From Spongiivirga citrea (GTDB lineage: Bacteria > Bacteroidota > Bacteroidia > Flavobacteriales > Flavobacteriaceae): 64,000 bases of DNA. The position numbers were made by a program, and so were the translations under genes. Location: positions 94,962 to 158,961 of the forward strand of contig NZ_JAABOQ010000008.1 in the NCBI RefSeq assembly GCF_010671565.1. The letters are read 5' to 3'. Positions 29,070 to 38,539 of the stretch are shown in pieces (positions within the stretch are counted from its first letter, which is position 1; each line of letters starts with the position of its first letter). The notes below the pieces were generated by a model, which was not told the origin of the DNA, ran no database searches, and saw nothing but the letters and a program-made list of their open reading frames with translations.

Positions 29070-31922
29070 ATGAAAATTAAATTAATCACTCTGATGTTGT
29101 TTGTAACATCATTTGCACTTGCACAAACCGGAGGTATTGCCGGAAAGATAACAGACAAGGACATGAATAACGATCCTTTACCTTTTGCAACAGTTGTCAT
29201 TAAAGGCACGACTAAAGGTGCCCAAACTGACTTTGATGGACTTTTTACTATCGAAGGCTTGGAGCCAGGAACCTATACTGTTGTAGTTAGTTTCGTTGGG
29301 TATGAAACCTTAGAAGTACCAAATGTTGTGGTTGAAGCTGGTAAGGTAACGGAAGTTAATACCGGTATTGGATCAAGTGCAGTAAGCCTGGATGAGGTTA
29401 TATTATCTGCTCCAGTTGCTAGAAAAGATTCACAAGTGGCATTGCTGTTAGAGCAGAAAAAAGCCGTTCAAATAAAAGAGAGTATTGGCGCAAAACAACT
29501 GGCAAAGGTTGGTGTTTCTGATGCTGCCTCTGCAACCACAAAAATTTCAGGAGTTGCGTCAAGCGAAGGCTCAGGAGATGTTTTTGTACGCGGACTAGGA
29601 GATCGTTATTTGGCAACTACCTTAAACGGCTTGCCAATTCCTTCAGATGATGTCGATAAAAAGAATATCGATCTTTCATTATTTCCTACAAAGGTTATTC
29701 AAAATGTAGGTATAAGTAAAACATTTGCTGTAGAATCGTCGGCAGATCAAGCTTCAGGAAATGTTGATATTGTTTCAAGAACCTTAGCTGGTCAATCTGA
29801 ATTATCAGCAAGTGTAAGTTCTGGAATAAACACCAATGTTGCGCAAAACGGTGTGTACGATAATTTTAAAGTATCTCCTAACCTGAACGATGCGAATTTT
29901 GGCTTTTACAAGCAGCAACGTCCAATATTGCAGCAAATTACGCAGCAAAGTTGGAATACGGTTAATCAAGATAACCCGATAAACTATTCAGCCTCTGTTA
30001 CTGCTGGATACAGATTGAAAGAAAAGCTTTCTTTATTATTAACTGCATCTCATTCTCAATCTTACGAATACAGAAAAGGATTGTTCCGTCAATTTAGATC
30101 AAACTTTATTGATGATACGATTACGGATGCAACTACTTACAATAAGAAGATTACGAACACCTTGTTAGGTGATGCAACTTATTTCATCAACGATAGAAAT
30201 AAGTTAAAATATACCTTCTTCTTCATCAATAAATTGAATGACGAGGTTTTCGAAGGAGGACGAAATGGAGAGGCCACAATTTTCGAGGAAACAAATCCAG
30301 CAGAAGGGCTTTTTCAATTCATAAGAGATCAGAATACTAAGCAAACAAACGTTGTTGTAAATCAACTTTTGGGAACACATCGTCTTAGTGAAAAAAACAC
30401 ATTAGAATGGGCGGGAAGTTTCAACTTTTTAGAAGCTGATGAACCTAATCGAATCAGAAACGAAGTCAATTTCGACCCGAATGGAACATTAGTTCAATTA
30501 GGTAGAAATGGTGGATTCCAACAGCGTAAGTCAAGTCAAAAAATTGAAGATGTAGAGTACAATGCTCGTATAAAAGATATTTTCAATGTCATTGAAGAAG
30601 AAAACAACACTTTTAAAATTGAAGTTGGTGGAGCTTATAGAAATAAAGCACGTGAATTTAGCTCAGAATTCGTTGGGGTAGAAGAGACTTCTACAAATGC
30701 AATTAATCCAACATCAATAGATGATTTAGGCGCAATTTTTCAACTTCCTAACTTCCAAAACGAACTATTAGAGATCAACTTATTAGGTTTAAATGCGCGT
30801 GGTAGAAGACGAGATATTTACGATGGTGAGTTAGAGTCGAAAGCGATTTTTACTAATGTTAATGTTGGCTTTGGAAAATGGAATTTTAATGGTGGATTGC
30901 GTTGGCAAGAAGACGATATTAATGTAACATACGATATCGGAAACTTATTCCCTAGAGTTGGTGAGAGCATTCAAAACTACAATAATGTGTATCCAACGTT
31001 TAGCACTAAGTATTCATTAAATGAAAAGCATGCTTTCCGTTTTGCGGTTAGTAGAACGATTACACTTCCTGAATTTAAAGAGGTGTCTCCTTTTGAATAT
31101 GTTTCTCCAACAGGACAAGTAACTCGTGGTAATGTGGATGTTCAAGCATCAACGGATTTGAATTACGATCTTAAATGGGAGTATTTCCCATCAGCAGGCC
31201 AGTTAGTATCCCTTGCAGCGTTCTACAAAGACATTAAGGACCCAATTAACCGAGTTCGTGATCGAGGTTCGGCGGGTGTGTTTTCGTATTTCAATTCAGC
31301 AGAAAAGGCAGAGGTGTTCGGTTTAGAAGCTGAAACCAAAATTGACCTTATTAGTCCTAATCAAGATGAAGAGGGAAATAATACTGGGTACGGATTGAAT
31401 ATGGTATTTAATGCAACGCGTATGTGGCATACTCAAGATCTAAAAGATGTTACAGATGAAGATGGCACCTTGTTAAGAACATTTAAGTATGGCGATAATA
31501 CCGAGACTGATTTGCAAGGAGCGTCTGATTGGATTTTTAATACAAGCTTAAACTTTAACACTGAGGGTGAAAATCCGTTTGCTGCATCATTATCGGCAAA
31601 TTTCGCATCGGACAAGATATTCGCTTTAGGTGTACCTACAGATCAAGCTAATCGTGTCGCATTTTATGATGATTCGATTGTTGAAAAAGGCTTTGTGGTG
31701 TTAGATGCTGTAATAAGCAAAGAATTTGGGAAGCACTGGAAAGCAACTTTTACAGGAAAGAATTTATTAAATCCTACAGTAAAGCAGGTACAAAGCATAT
31801 TGCAAAATCCAGGAGAAGTATTGGCAAATCCTGATTCAGCACAACGCATTACAAGAGATGAAACAGTGCTTTCGTACACCAATGGTGTAGGGATAAGCCT
31901 TGGTCTGAGTTATAAATTTTAA
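29070..31922 (+). CDS. TonB-dependent outer-membrane receptor
   Basis: This 950-residue protein has a signal peptide (MKIKLITLMLFVTSFALAQ), a carboxypeptidase-regulatory-like domain (about 20-105), a plug domain (about 125-230, VFVRGLGDRYLATTLNGLPIPSDDVD) and a long beta-barrel ending LGLSYKF. It lacks the SusC-type plug signature and is followed by a lipoprotein 32 bases downstream, with no SusD homolog. The substrate is unknown. The phased repeats upstream, shared with the PiT transporter gene, hint at phosphate or a phosphorus compound. Confidence 0.9.
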   Translation: MKIKLITLMLFVTSFALAQTGGIAGKITDKDMNNDPLPFATVVIKGTTKGAQTDFDGLFTIEGLEPGTYTVVVSFVGYETLEVPNVVVEAGKVTEVNTGIGSSAVSLDEVILSAPVARKDSQVALLLEQKKAVQIKESIGAKQLAKVGVSDAASATTKISGVASSEGSGDVFVRGLGDRYLATTLNGLPIPSDDVDKKNIDLSLFPTKVIQNVGISKTFAVESSADQASGNVDIVSRTLAGQSELSASVSSGINTNVAQNGVYDNFKVSPNLNDANFGFYKQQRPILQQITQQSWNTVNQDNPINYSASVTAGYRLKEKLSLLLTASHSQSYEYRKGLFRQFRSNFIDDTITDATTYNKKITNTLLGDATYFINDRNKLKYTFFFINKLNDEVFEGGRNGEATIFEETNPAEGLFQFIRDQNTKQTNVVVNQLLGTHRLSEKNTLEWAGSFNFLEADEPNRIRNEVNFDPNGTLVQLGRNGGFQQRKSSQKIEDVEYNARIKDIFNVIEEENNTFKIEVGGAYRNKAREFSSEFVGVEETSTNAINPTSIDDLGAIFQLPNFQNELLEINLLGLNARGRRRDIYDGELESKAIFTNVNVGFGKWNFNGGLRWQEDDINVTYDIGNLFPRVGESIQNYNNVYPTFSTKYSLNEKHAFRFAVSRTITLPEFKEVSPFEYVSPTGQVTRGNVDVQASTDLNYDLKWEYFPSAGQLVSLAAFYKDIKDPINRVRDRGSAGVFSYFNSAEKAEVFGLEAETKIDLISPNQDEEGNNTGYGLNMVFNATRMWHTQDLKDVTDEDGTLLRTFKYGDNTETDLQGASDWIFNTSLNFNTEGENPFAASLSANFASDKIFALGVPTDQANRVAFYDDSIVEKGFVVLDAVISKEFGKHWKATFTGKNLLNPTVKQVQSILQNPGEVLANPDSAQRITRDETVLSYTNGVGISLGLSYKF

Positions 31923-31954
31923 ACCAACATTCTTTTAACAACAATTAAAAAACT

Positions 31955-33991
31955 ATGAAAACAACAATGATGAAATTCCAAAAAATTGTATGGCTGCTAC
32001 TTTTAGGAGCATTGATTGTAACCAGTTGTGGTAATGATGATGATCTTCCTCTTGCCGAAGCTTCTTGTTCAGATGGTATTCAGAACGGAACAGAAACAGG
32101 CGTTGACTGTGGTGGTACTTGTACACCATGTGTAAGTGAAGATTTGAACCTTACAGGAACACTAACTGAAGATAGAACATTAGATCCATCGCTGGCATAT
32201 ACATTAACGAATACATATAGTGTAGAGGCTGGTGCAACGCTTACTATCCCTGCGGGAACTACAATAACTGCTGCTGTTCAGAGTGGAAGTGAAACCAATA
32301 CATATATTGTTATTCAAAAAGGAGCGCAAATAAATGTACAAGGTACAGCGGCCAATCCAGTTATAATGACTTCGGCAAATGATAGTGCTGGAGATTGGGG
32401 AGGATTAGTAATTGCTGGAGATGCTACTACTACAGAAGGTACAGATGCTATTGCAGAGATAGGTCAAATAAGATACGGAGGTTCTAATGACACTGATAAT
32501 TCAGGAACTATTAATTACCTAATTATCAAAAATGCAGGAGCTCAAATTAATGCAGAGTCCCAGTATAACGGACTAACGCTTTATGCAGTTGGTTCAGGAA
32601 CGACAATATCAAACGTTGCAACCCTAAACGGTGAAGATGATGGTGTTGAGTTTTTTGGAGGAACAGTTTCTATGACAAACTTCTATTCAGAAAATAACCA
32701 AGATGATTCGGTTGACTGGACTGAAGGATGGAGTGGTACTTTAACCAATGCTTATATTATCCACACTGAAGATGGTTTCTCTACTGCTGTTGAAGCAGAT
32801 GGGAATAACGGAAACCCATCTTTAGTAAATCTGACTGCGGTATCATCAGTTGGTGGTCTTGCACTTCAATTTAAAAAAGAATCGGGCGCAACAATAACCG
32901 GCTTATCATTACAAGGTTATACCACATCAATTGACTATAAGGACAATGGCGCTTTGACTAATGTTACCATTGACGGGGAAACTTCGAACCCAGCATTGAG
33001 TTATGTTGCTCCGGCAACGGTTGATGCGGCTTTATTCGATTGGGTAAATAGTACAAATCAAGTATCAACGCAGGTAATAGGCGGTAGTCAAACTTCAGAC
33101 CTTACGCTGGATGCTTCAATTTCCTATTTCTTAAAAGGAACTTTAAGTATGGAAGCAGGTACTACTTTGACAATTCCTGCTGGAACGAAGATTACAGCAG
33201 ATGTAGAATCAGGAGACGAAACAAGTACCTATATTGTTATTCAAAAAGGTGCACAAATTAACGTGCAAGGTACAGCTGCAATGCCAGTTGAAATGACTTC
33301 GGCAACGGAAACCCCTGGTACTTGGGGTGGACTTGTAATTGCAGGTGATGCTACGACTACTGAAGGTGCTAATGCTACTGCTGAGGTAGGTCAAATTACA
33401 TATGGTGGAACTAATGATGCAGATAATTCAGGTTCTATTCGTTATTTGATTATCCGATATGCTGGGGCACAAATTAACCCAGAATCACAGTATAACGGAT
33501 TGACATTGTACGCTGTTGGTTCAGGAACGTCAATAGAATGGGTAGCTGCTATCGATGGAAAAGATGATGGTGTTGAGTTCTTTGGAGGAACTGTTTCTGT
33601 GACTAACTTTTACTCTGAGAATAATGAAGACGATTCAGTTGATTGGACAGAAGGGTGGAATGGTACTTTAACCAATACCTATGTGTCACATACGATTTCT
33701 GGTTTCTCTACAGCTATCGAAGCTGATGGGGCCAATGGAAATCCAACTATCGCCAATTTCACTGCGGTTACGGAAGTTAACGAAGGGATTGCATTACAGT
33801 TTAAGAAGAACTCTGGTGCTACTATGACCAATGTACTCTTAACAAACTACGCTACCAATGTAGATATGAAAGACATGGGGCCAGTTGCGAATGTTATTGT
33901 TGACGGGACTCCATTAACTTCAGTAAATGATGATGTATTTAATGGTACAGCAGTTGACGTAGCAACTTTTGCTTGGGCAACAGGTAATTAA
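31955..33991 (+). CDS. Outer-membrane lipoprotein made of two tandem beta-rich copies
   Basis: This 678-residue lipoprotein has a lipobox ending at Cys25 (LIVTSC) and a short Cys-rich segment (CSDGIQNGTETGVDCGG, Cys38-Cys59). Two copies of an approximately 292-residue unit follow (76-367 and 385-678, offset 309 residues), each with YIVIQKGAQINVQGTA, WGGLVIAGDATTTEG, ESQYNGLTLYAVGSGT and DDGVEFFGGTVS. The repeating short strands suggest a right-handed beta-helix. Function is unknown; it probably partners the TonB receptor on the cell surface. Hairpin terminators follow. Confidence 0.85.
   Translation: MKTTMMKFQKIVWLLLLGALIVTSCGNDDDLPLAEASCSDGIQNGTETGVDCGGTCTPCVSEDLNLTGTLTEDRTLDPSLAYTLTNTYSVEAGATLTIPAGTTITAAVQSGSETNTYIVIQKGAQINVQGTAANPVIMTSANDSAGDWGGLVIAGDATTTEGTDAIAEIGQIRYGGSNDTDNSGTINYLIIKNAGAQINAESQYNGLTLYAVGSGTTISNVATLNGEDDGVEFFGGTVSMTNFYSENNQDDSVDWTEGWSGTLTNAYIIHTEDGFSTAVEADGNNGNPSLVNLTAVSSVGGLALQFKKESGATITGLSLQGYTTSIDYKDNGALTNVTIDGETSNPALSYVAPATVDAALFDWVNSTNQVSTQVIGGSQTSDLTLDASISYFLKGTLSMEAGTTLTIPAGTKITADVESGDETSTYIVIQKGAQINVQGTAAMPVEMTSATETPGTWGGLVIAGDATTTEGANATAEVGQITYGGTNDADNSGSIRYLIIRYAGAQINPESQYNGLTLYAVGSGTSIEWVAAIDGKDDGVEFFGGTVSVTNFYSENNEDDSVDWTEGWNGTLTNTYVSHTISGFSTAIEADGANGNPTIANFTAVTEVNEGIALQFKKNSGATMTNVLLTNYATNVDMKDMGPVANVIVDGTPLTSVNDDVFNGTAVDVATFAWATGN
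32180..33055 (+). repeat. Tandem gene-internal duplication, copy 1
   Basis: First copy of the 927-base-offset duplication in the lipoprotein gene. It is paired with 33107-33988; the two copies share long identical protein segments. Confidence 0.85.
33107..33988 (+). repeat. Tandem gene-internal duplication, copy 2
   Basis: Second copy, aligning in frame with 32180-33055. Confidence 0.85.
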
Positions 33992-34065
33992 GAAACTTAT
34001 TTGAATTAGAGTTTGTTTATAAAAGGAAATAGTTTTTTGTATTAATCATACAAATACTTACCTAG

Positions 34066-34096
34066 GAAAAGCGTTTACGAAAGTAAGCGCTTTTCT
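34066..34096 (+). terminator. Terminator hairpin after the receptor-lipoprotein operon
   Basis: GAAAAGCGTTTAC (34066-34078) pairs with GTAAGCGCTTTTC (34084-34096) with one G-U pair and a 5-base GAAAA loop. Confidence 0.65.
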
Positions 34097-34129
34097 GATT
34101 TGGAATACTCATGAATTGCCATAAAATAA

Positions 34130-34162
34130 AAATGCCCGATAGGAAAACTATCGGGCATTTTG
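34130..34162. terminator. Bidirectional terminator between convergent genes
   Basis: A 14-bp perfect stem, AAAATGCCCGATAG (34130-34143) with CTATCGGGCATTTT (34149-34162), has A and T tracts on both sides. It can terminate the lipoprotein gene and the MORN gene from opposite strands. Confidence 0.85.
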
Positions 34163-34181
34163 CGTAATTAAGGAATATTTT

Positions 34182-34544
34182 TTAATCGCGTATTGCGACT
34201 ACTTGCTTTTCTTCATTTTTCCAAAGGCTTACTTTGGCAATACGATTGTTATCGTAATCAACTTCTTTTAAAGTGTTATCTGCCCAGAAAAACCATTTTC
34301 CAGTTTTAACGCCATTCGTATATTCTCCAACAGCAGTTTTCTTGCCAAATTGATTGTAGCTTGTCCAAGTACCTTCTAATTTACCTTGAATATTATAGGT
34401 GCCTTCTTGACTCATGACACCATTGTCATGAAATAATGCAGCTTCTATTAAATTTGTGTCTTTGTTTAGTTTGAGTGTCTTCTTCTTTTGGGCAAAAGAA
34501 AAAGTGATACAAGCTAAAGCGACTAAAGTGAGTATCTTTTTCAT
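34182..34544 (-). CDS. Exported MORN-repeat-like protein
   Basis: This 120-residue protein has a signal peptide (MKKILTLVALACITFSFAQ) and two or three MORN-variant repeats (SQEGTYNIQGKLEGTWTSY, GEYTNGVKTGKWFFW). Such proteins are often auto-annotated as YwqK-family antitoxins, but nothing here supports a toxin partner. It is divergent from the PiT gene and shares its regulatory region. Confidence 0.8.
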   Translation of the reverse strand: MKKILTLVALACITFSFAQKKKTLKLNKDTNLIEAALFHDNGVMSQEGTYNIQGKLEGTWTSYNQFGKKTAVGEYTNGVKTGKWFFWADNTLKEVDYDNNRIAKVSLWKNEEKQVVAIRD

Positions 34545-34867
34545 ATTAAGTAGGATTTGAATTAATAATTACATTACAAACATAACATTAATTTACCTAT
34601 TTTGAAACAATTTGGTAACATTAAATTTACATTAAAAACATAAACTACTCTAAATCAATGTATTACGATAACAATTGATGTTATCTTAACGTCCATTTAT
34701 GATACCCTGAGAATTGTAATTTCACTGAGCCACTATGGCTTATGATTACAGGTGATTTTGACCAAATTTGATGTTAACATAGGGATGTGCTTTTCTCAGT
34801 ATAACATAACATTATGGTAACATACTGCTGAAATTTTAATAAGACATTTATCCTCATATTTTTTTTG
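34545..34867. promoter_or_regulatory. Divergent regulatory region rich in TAACAT repeats
   Basis: No gene. Two clusters of TWACAT motifs occur. TAACAT at 34807 and 34818 (11 bp apart) lie at -61 and -50 from the phosphate transporter ATG. TAACAT at 34583 and 34616 and TTACAT at 34627 fall on the same 11-bp phase (33 and 11 apart); the tandem 11-mers at 34616-34637 read TAACATTAAAT and TTACATTAAAA. A perfect ATGTTAACAT palindrome sits at 34771-34780. No clean TAnnTTTG box was found. Confidence 0.45.
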
Positions 34868-37168
34868 ATGGAGAGTATCTATATTTTCATGTTGGTTGCC
34901 TTGGTAACCTTAGCAATAATTGATCTTGTAGTTGGTGTCAGTAACGACGCAGTTAACTTCTTAAATTCTGCCATTGGGTCCAGGGCAGTTTCCTTTAAAA
35001 CCATTATGATCGTTGCCAGTATTGGGGTTGCCTTTGGGGCACTGTCCTCTAGTGGCATGATGGAAGTTGCCCGAAAGGGGATTTTCGTTCCCGGGCAATT
35101 TATGTTCAGCGAGATTATGGTGATTTTCTTGGCAGTTATGCTTACGGATATCCTATTGTTGGACTTTTTCAACACCATGGGATTGCCTACGTCTACCACA
35201 GTATCTATTGTTTTTGAATTGTTGGGTGCTGCAGTTTGTGTGGCAGTCATAAAAATTGCTTCTAATGACAGTGAATCTTTCTTAGCTCTAGGTAATTATA
35301 TTAATTCCGATAAGGCCTTAGAAATAATCCTAGGAATACTCCTCTCCGTGTTTATTGCTTTTACCATAGGGGCGGTTGTCCAATTTATATCCCGTTTAAT
35401 ACTTTCTTTTAAGTTTGAGAAATTACCTGCTTTATTTGGTTCTGTATTTAGCGGTATTGCAGTAACATCCATTGTTTATTTCCTTTTAATCAAAGGTTTT
35501 AAAAATGCATCTTTCATGTCAGAAGACATTAAGGAATTTGTAAGTGGGAATGTACTAGGAACTATTGGAATTAATTTTGCTTTTTGGACCGTTGTTTCAT
35601 TTATTCTTATTCAGTTTTTCAAGCTCAATATTTATAAAATAATCATCATACTGGGCACGTTCGCGCTTGCCATGGCATTTGCGGGTAACGACTTAGTTAA
35701 CTTTATTGGTGTGCCAATTGCTGCTTTTAATTCATATGAAGGCTGGACACTTGCAGGATCACCAGATCCAACAACTTACAGCATGGAAGGACTGGCTGGA
35801 GCGGTTGCAACAAAGCCTATTTTGTTATTGGCAGCAGGCCTTATTATGGTACTTACACTTTGGTTTTCGAGTAAGGCAAAAGCTGTGGTAAAAACATCAG
35901 TCGATCTTGCAAGACAAGAAGAAGGAAGCGAGCGCTTTGAACCCAATTACCTTTCAAGAGTATTTGTTCGCTTTTTTGTGAATGCGAACTACACTATTGA
36001 TAAAGTCACACCTAATGGCTTCAAGAAATTTGCGGATAAACAATTTCAGCAAATTCCCATTTCTAGAGCTAAAAAGGAAGATGCTCCTGCCTTCGATATG
36101 GTTCGTGCATCAGTCAATCTTATGATTGCTAGTGTGCTTATTTCCATCGCAACATCAATGAAATTACCCCTTTCGACTACCTATGTTACTTTTATGGTAA
36201 CAATGGGAACCTCGCTTGCCGACCGAGCTTGGGGCACAGAAAGTGCAGTGTATCGCGTTGCTGGGGTACTTAATGTTATTGGAGGATGGTTTTTTACTGC
36301 AATCAGTGCCTTTGTTGCTGCTAGTGTAATGGCCGCGGCAATATACTTTTTAAAGCTTCCGGGCATTATTGGGTTGCTATTATTAGCGGGCTTTTTCTTG
36401 ACTCGCAATTTTCTTAATCACAGAAGGAAAAGCAAAGAAATACGAACAGAGAGCAGCCTACAAAAGGCAGAGAGTAGCTCAATTCAAGGAGTTATTCAGG
36501 AAAGCGCAGCCAATATTTCTTCTGTAGTAAAACGAGGAAATAAAATATACAGCACTTCACTCGATAGTCTGGCAAGGCAAGATCTTTCACGATTGAAAAA
36601 GAACAAAAAAGGCATCACCAAACTTAATGTGGAGGTCGATGAACTTAGGGATAACATTTATTATTTCATCAAGAATTTAGATGAGTCTAGTGATGGAGCC
36701 AGTCAGTTTTACATCACCACCCTAGGTTACTTGCAAGACATGACCCAATCGTTGGAATATATAAGCAAGGCTAGTTTTAAGCATGTGAATAACAACCACA
36801 AAAACCTTCGCTTTAATCAAATAAAAGAGTTAAAAGAAATTGAAGGAAATTTGAATGAGCTTTTTACGGATATTCAACAAACCTTCGAGACCAGAGAATT
36901 CCACAATATTGCTGCTATAATCGATCAAAAACAAAAGCTTCTCGATCAGGTTTCCGACAAAATCAACAAGCAAATTCAACGAACACGTACGGAAGAGTCA
37001 AGTCCGAAAAACACCACCTTATATTTTGGCTTACTTCAAGAAACACAAGATTTGATTACGGCAACAATGAACCTTTTGGAGCAATATGATAATGCCTATG
37101 ATAGTTCTGTTACAGCGGCTACTATTTCGACTGAGACAACAGATAATAATGCGCCTGAAGAATCATAA
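34868..37168 (+). CDS. PiT-family inorganic phosphate transporter with PhoU-like C-terminal domain
   Basis: From ATG 34868 the protein has 766 residues; the TTG just before it is not needed. Two PiT halves are clear: VGVSNDAVNFLNSAIGSRAVSF with GLPTSTTVSI in the first and AGNDLVNFIGVPIAAF with LPLSTTYVTFMVTMG in the second, with about 12 membrane helices. A helical cytoplasmic tail of about 230 residues (from about 530) resembles PhoU-like regulators. PiT proteins import phosphate or metal phosphate with H+ or Na+. The upstream TAACAT pair suggests phosphate control. Confidence 0.92.
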   Translation: MESIYIFMLVALVTLAIIDLVVGVSNDAVNFLNSAIGSRAVSFKTIMIVASIGVAFGALSSSGMMEVARKGIFVPGQFMFSEIMVIFLAVMLTDILLLDFFNTMGLPTSTTVSIVFELLGAAVCVAVIKIASNDSESFLALGNYINSDKALEIILGILLSVFIAFTIGAVVQFISRLILSFKFEKLPALFGSVFSGIAVTSIVYFLLIKGFKNASFMSEDIKEFVSGNVLGTIGINFAFWTVVSFILIQFFKLNIYKIIIILGTFALAMAFAGNDLVNFIGVPIAAFNSYEGWTLAGSPDPTTYSMEGLAGAVATKPILLLAAGLIMVLTLWFSSKAKAVVKTSVDLARQEEGSERFEPNYLSRVFVRFFVNANYTIDKVTPNGFKKFADKQFQQIPISRAKKEDAPAFDMVRASVNLMIASVLISIATSMKLPLSTTYVTFMVTMGTSLADRAWGTESAVYRVAGVLNVIGGWFFTAISAFVAASVMAAAIYFLKLPGIIGLLLLAGFFLTRNFLNHRRKSKEIRTESSLQKAESSSIQGVIQESAANISSVVKRGNKIYSTSLDSLARQDLSRLKKNKKGITKLNVEVDELRDNIYYFIKNLDESSDGASQFYITTLGYLQDMTQSLEYISKASFKHVNNNHKNLRFNQIKELKEIEGNLNELFTDIQQTFETREFHNIAAIIDQKQKLLDQVSDKINKQIQRTRTEESSPKNTTLYFGLLQETQDLITATMNLLEQYDNAYDSSVTAATISTETTDNNAPEES

Positions 37169-37192
37169 AAAAATATTTTCGTAATACTATAT

Positions 37193-37225
37193 AAAAGCAT
37201 CTCTTATCAATTGAGGTACTTTTTT
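37193..37225 (+). terminator. Probable terminator after the PiT gene
   Basis: AAAAGCATCTC pairs with GAGGTACTTTT with one mismatch and one G-U pair around a 9-base loop, followed by a T run. Confidence 0.5.
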
Positions 37226-37298
37226 ATTTCAAGTCAATTTCCAGTCTAAAAACATTACTCCTCATTTTTGTAAATTGAAGCTTAAATTCAGATAAATT

Positions 37299-37976
37299 AT
37301 GAAACTTACTGCATACGGACATGGCTGTTTAGGATTAGAAATAGGAGATAAACATATTATTGTCGATCCTTTTATTACCGAAAATCCACTTGCTAAGGAC
37401 AAGATTAGACTAGAGGATCTAAAAGCTGATTTCATCTTGGTAACTCATGCACATTTTGATCATACAGCGGATGTCGATGCGCTAGCAAAGCAAACAGGAG
37501 CCATTATAGTTTCTAATTATGAAATTGCAATGTATTATCAAGCAAAAGAACACAAAGTTCATCCTATGAATCATGGTGGAGCTTGGAACTTCGATTTCGG
37601 AAAAGTAAAATATGTAAATGCGGTTCATACCTCTTCATTTGGTGATGGCACCTATGGTGGTCAACCAGGTGGATTTGTAATAGAAGCAGATAAGAATATT
37701 TACATTGCTGGGGATACTGCGCTTACAATGGATATGAAACTCATTCCTATACAGACCAAATTAGACTTGGCTGTTTTCCCAATAGGTGACAACTTTACTA
37801 TGGGAATAGATGACGCTGTGATTGCATCTGATTTTGTCGAATGTGATCGTGTATTAGGTATTCACTATGATACATTTGGTTATATAGAAATTGACAAAGA
37901 AGAGGCAAAAAACAAGTTCAAAATTGCGAAAAAAGATTTAACATTGCTTGAGGTAGGAAGTAGTATGAACGTTTGA
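37299..37976 (+). CDS. UPF0173 metallo-beta-lactamase-fold hydrolase
   Basis: This 225-residue cytoplasmic protein opens with MKLTAYGHGCLGLEIGDKHI and has the metal motif HAHFDH (His50, His52, Asp54, His55), further ligands in VHTSSFG and IYIAGDTALT, and a late His in VLGIHYDTFGY. These are the family marks of UPF0173 (YtkL-like) hydrolases, whose substrate is not established. Confidence 0.92.
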   Translation: MKLTAYGHGCLGLEIGDKHIIVDPFITENPLAKDKIRLEDLKADFILVTHAHFDHTADVDALAKQTGAIIVSNYEIAMYYQAKEHKVHPMNHGGAWNFDFGKVKYVNAVHTSSFGDGTYGGQPGGFVIEADKNIYIAGDTALTMDMKLIPIQTKLDLAVFPIGDNFTMGIDDAVIASDFVECDRVLGIHYDTFGYIEIDKEEAKNKFKIAKKDLTLLEVGSSMNV

Positions 37977-38004
37977 GTGAAGTAGTGTCGAAATCCTATC
38001 TTTG
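37973..38004 (+). promoter_or_regulatory. Promoter of the acyl-CoA thioesterase gene
   Basis: TATCTTTG (37997-38004) with TTG (37973-37975) 21 bases upstream, overlapping the stop codon region of the UPF0173 gene. The start codon follows at 38022. Confidence 0.6.
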
Positions 38005-38021
38005 CCAAAATTATTTTTTGA

Positions 38022-38531
38022 ATGGAAGCCAAAACACCAAGCGAGTCCCAAGCCATACTTACCGACCTTGTTTTACCAAGTGAAACCAATCCGCTAAATA
38101 ATCTTTTTGGTGGCGAATTGCTTGCCCGAATGGATCGTGCAGCAAGTATAGCGGCAAGACGTCACTCAAGACGAATTGTGGTAACAGCATCGGTAAATCA
38201 TGTGGCATTTAATCGCGCGATTCCATTAGGAAGTGTAGTAACTGTCGAGGCAAAAGTTAGTCGCGCCTTTACGTCGAGTATGGAAATTTTTATTGATGTA
38301 TGGACTGAAGATCGCGAGTCGGGTGCACGCACTAAAGCGAATGAAGCTATCTATACCTTTGTAGCCGTAGATGAAACAGGTCGTCCCATCGCAATACCAC
38401 CAATTAAACCAGAAACTGACTTAGAAAAAGAGCGTTATGAAGCTGCTTTACGCAGAAAGCAATTGAGTTTGGTTTTAGCTGGAAAAATGAAACCGGAAGA
38501 TGCTACTGAATTAAAAGCCCTATTTGCTTAA
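38022..38531 (+). CDS. Acyl-CoA thioesterase (hotdog fold)
   Basis: This 169-residue YciA/BACH-type hotdog protein has the catalytic region NPLNNLFGGELLARMDRAASIAA and the conserved VNHVAFNRAIPLGSVVTVEAKV. It hydrolyses acyl-CoA to free acid and CoA in the cytoplasm; chain-length preference cannot be told. It converges on the EnvC-like gene with an 8-base gap. Confidence 0.93.
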   Translation: MEAKTPSESQAILTDLVLPSETNPLNNLFGGELLARMDRAASIAARRHSRRIVVTASVNHVAFNRAIPLGSVVTVEAKVSRAFTSSMEIFIDVWTEDRESGARTKANEAIYTFVAVDETGRPIAIPPIKPETDLEKERYEAALRRKQLSLVLAGKMKPEDATELKALFA

Positions 38532-38539
38532 CAGGAGAA

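Noticed and set aside
34182..34544. Toxin-antitoxin gene (YwqK label)
   Set aside because: No toxin partner is adjacent, and the protein has a signal peptide and MORN-type repeats.
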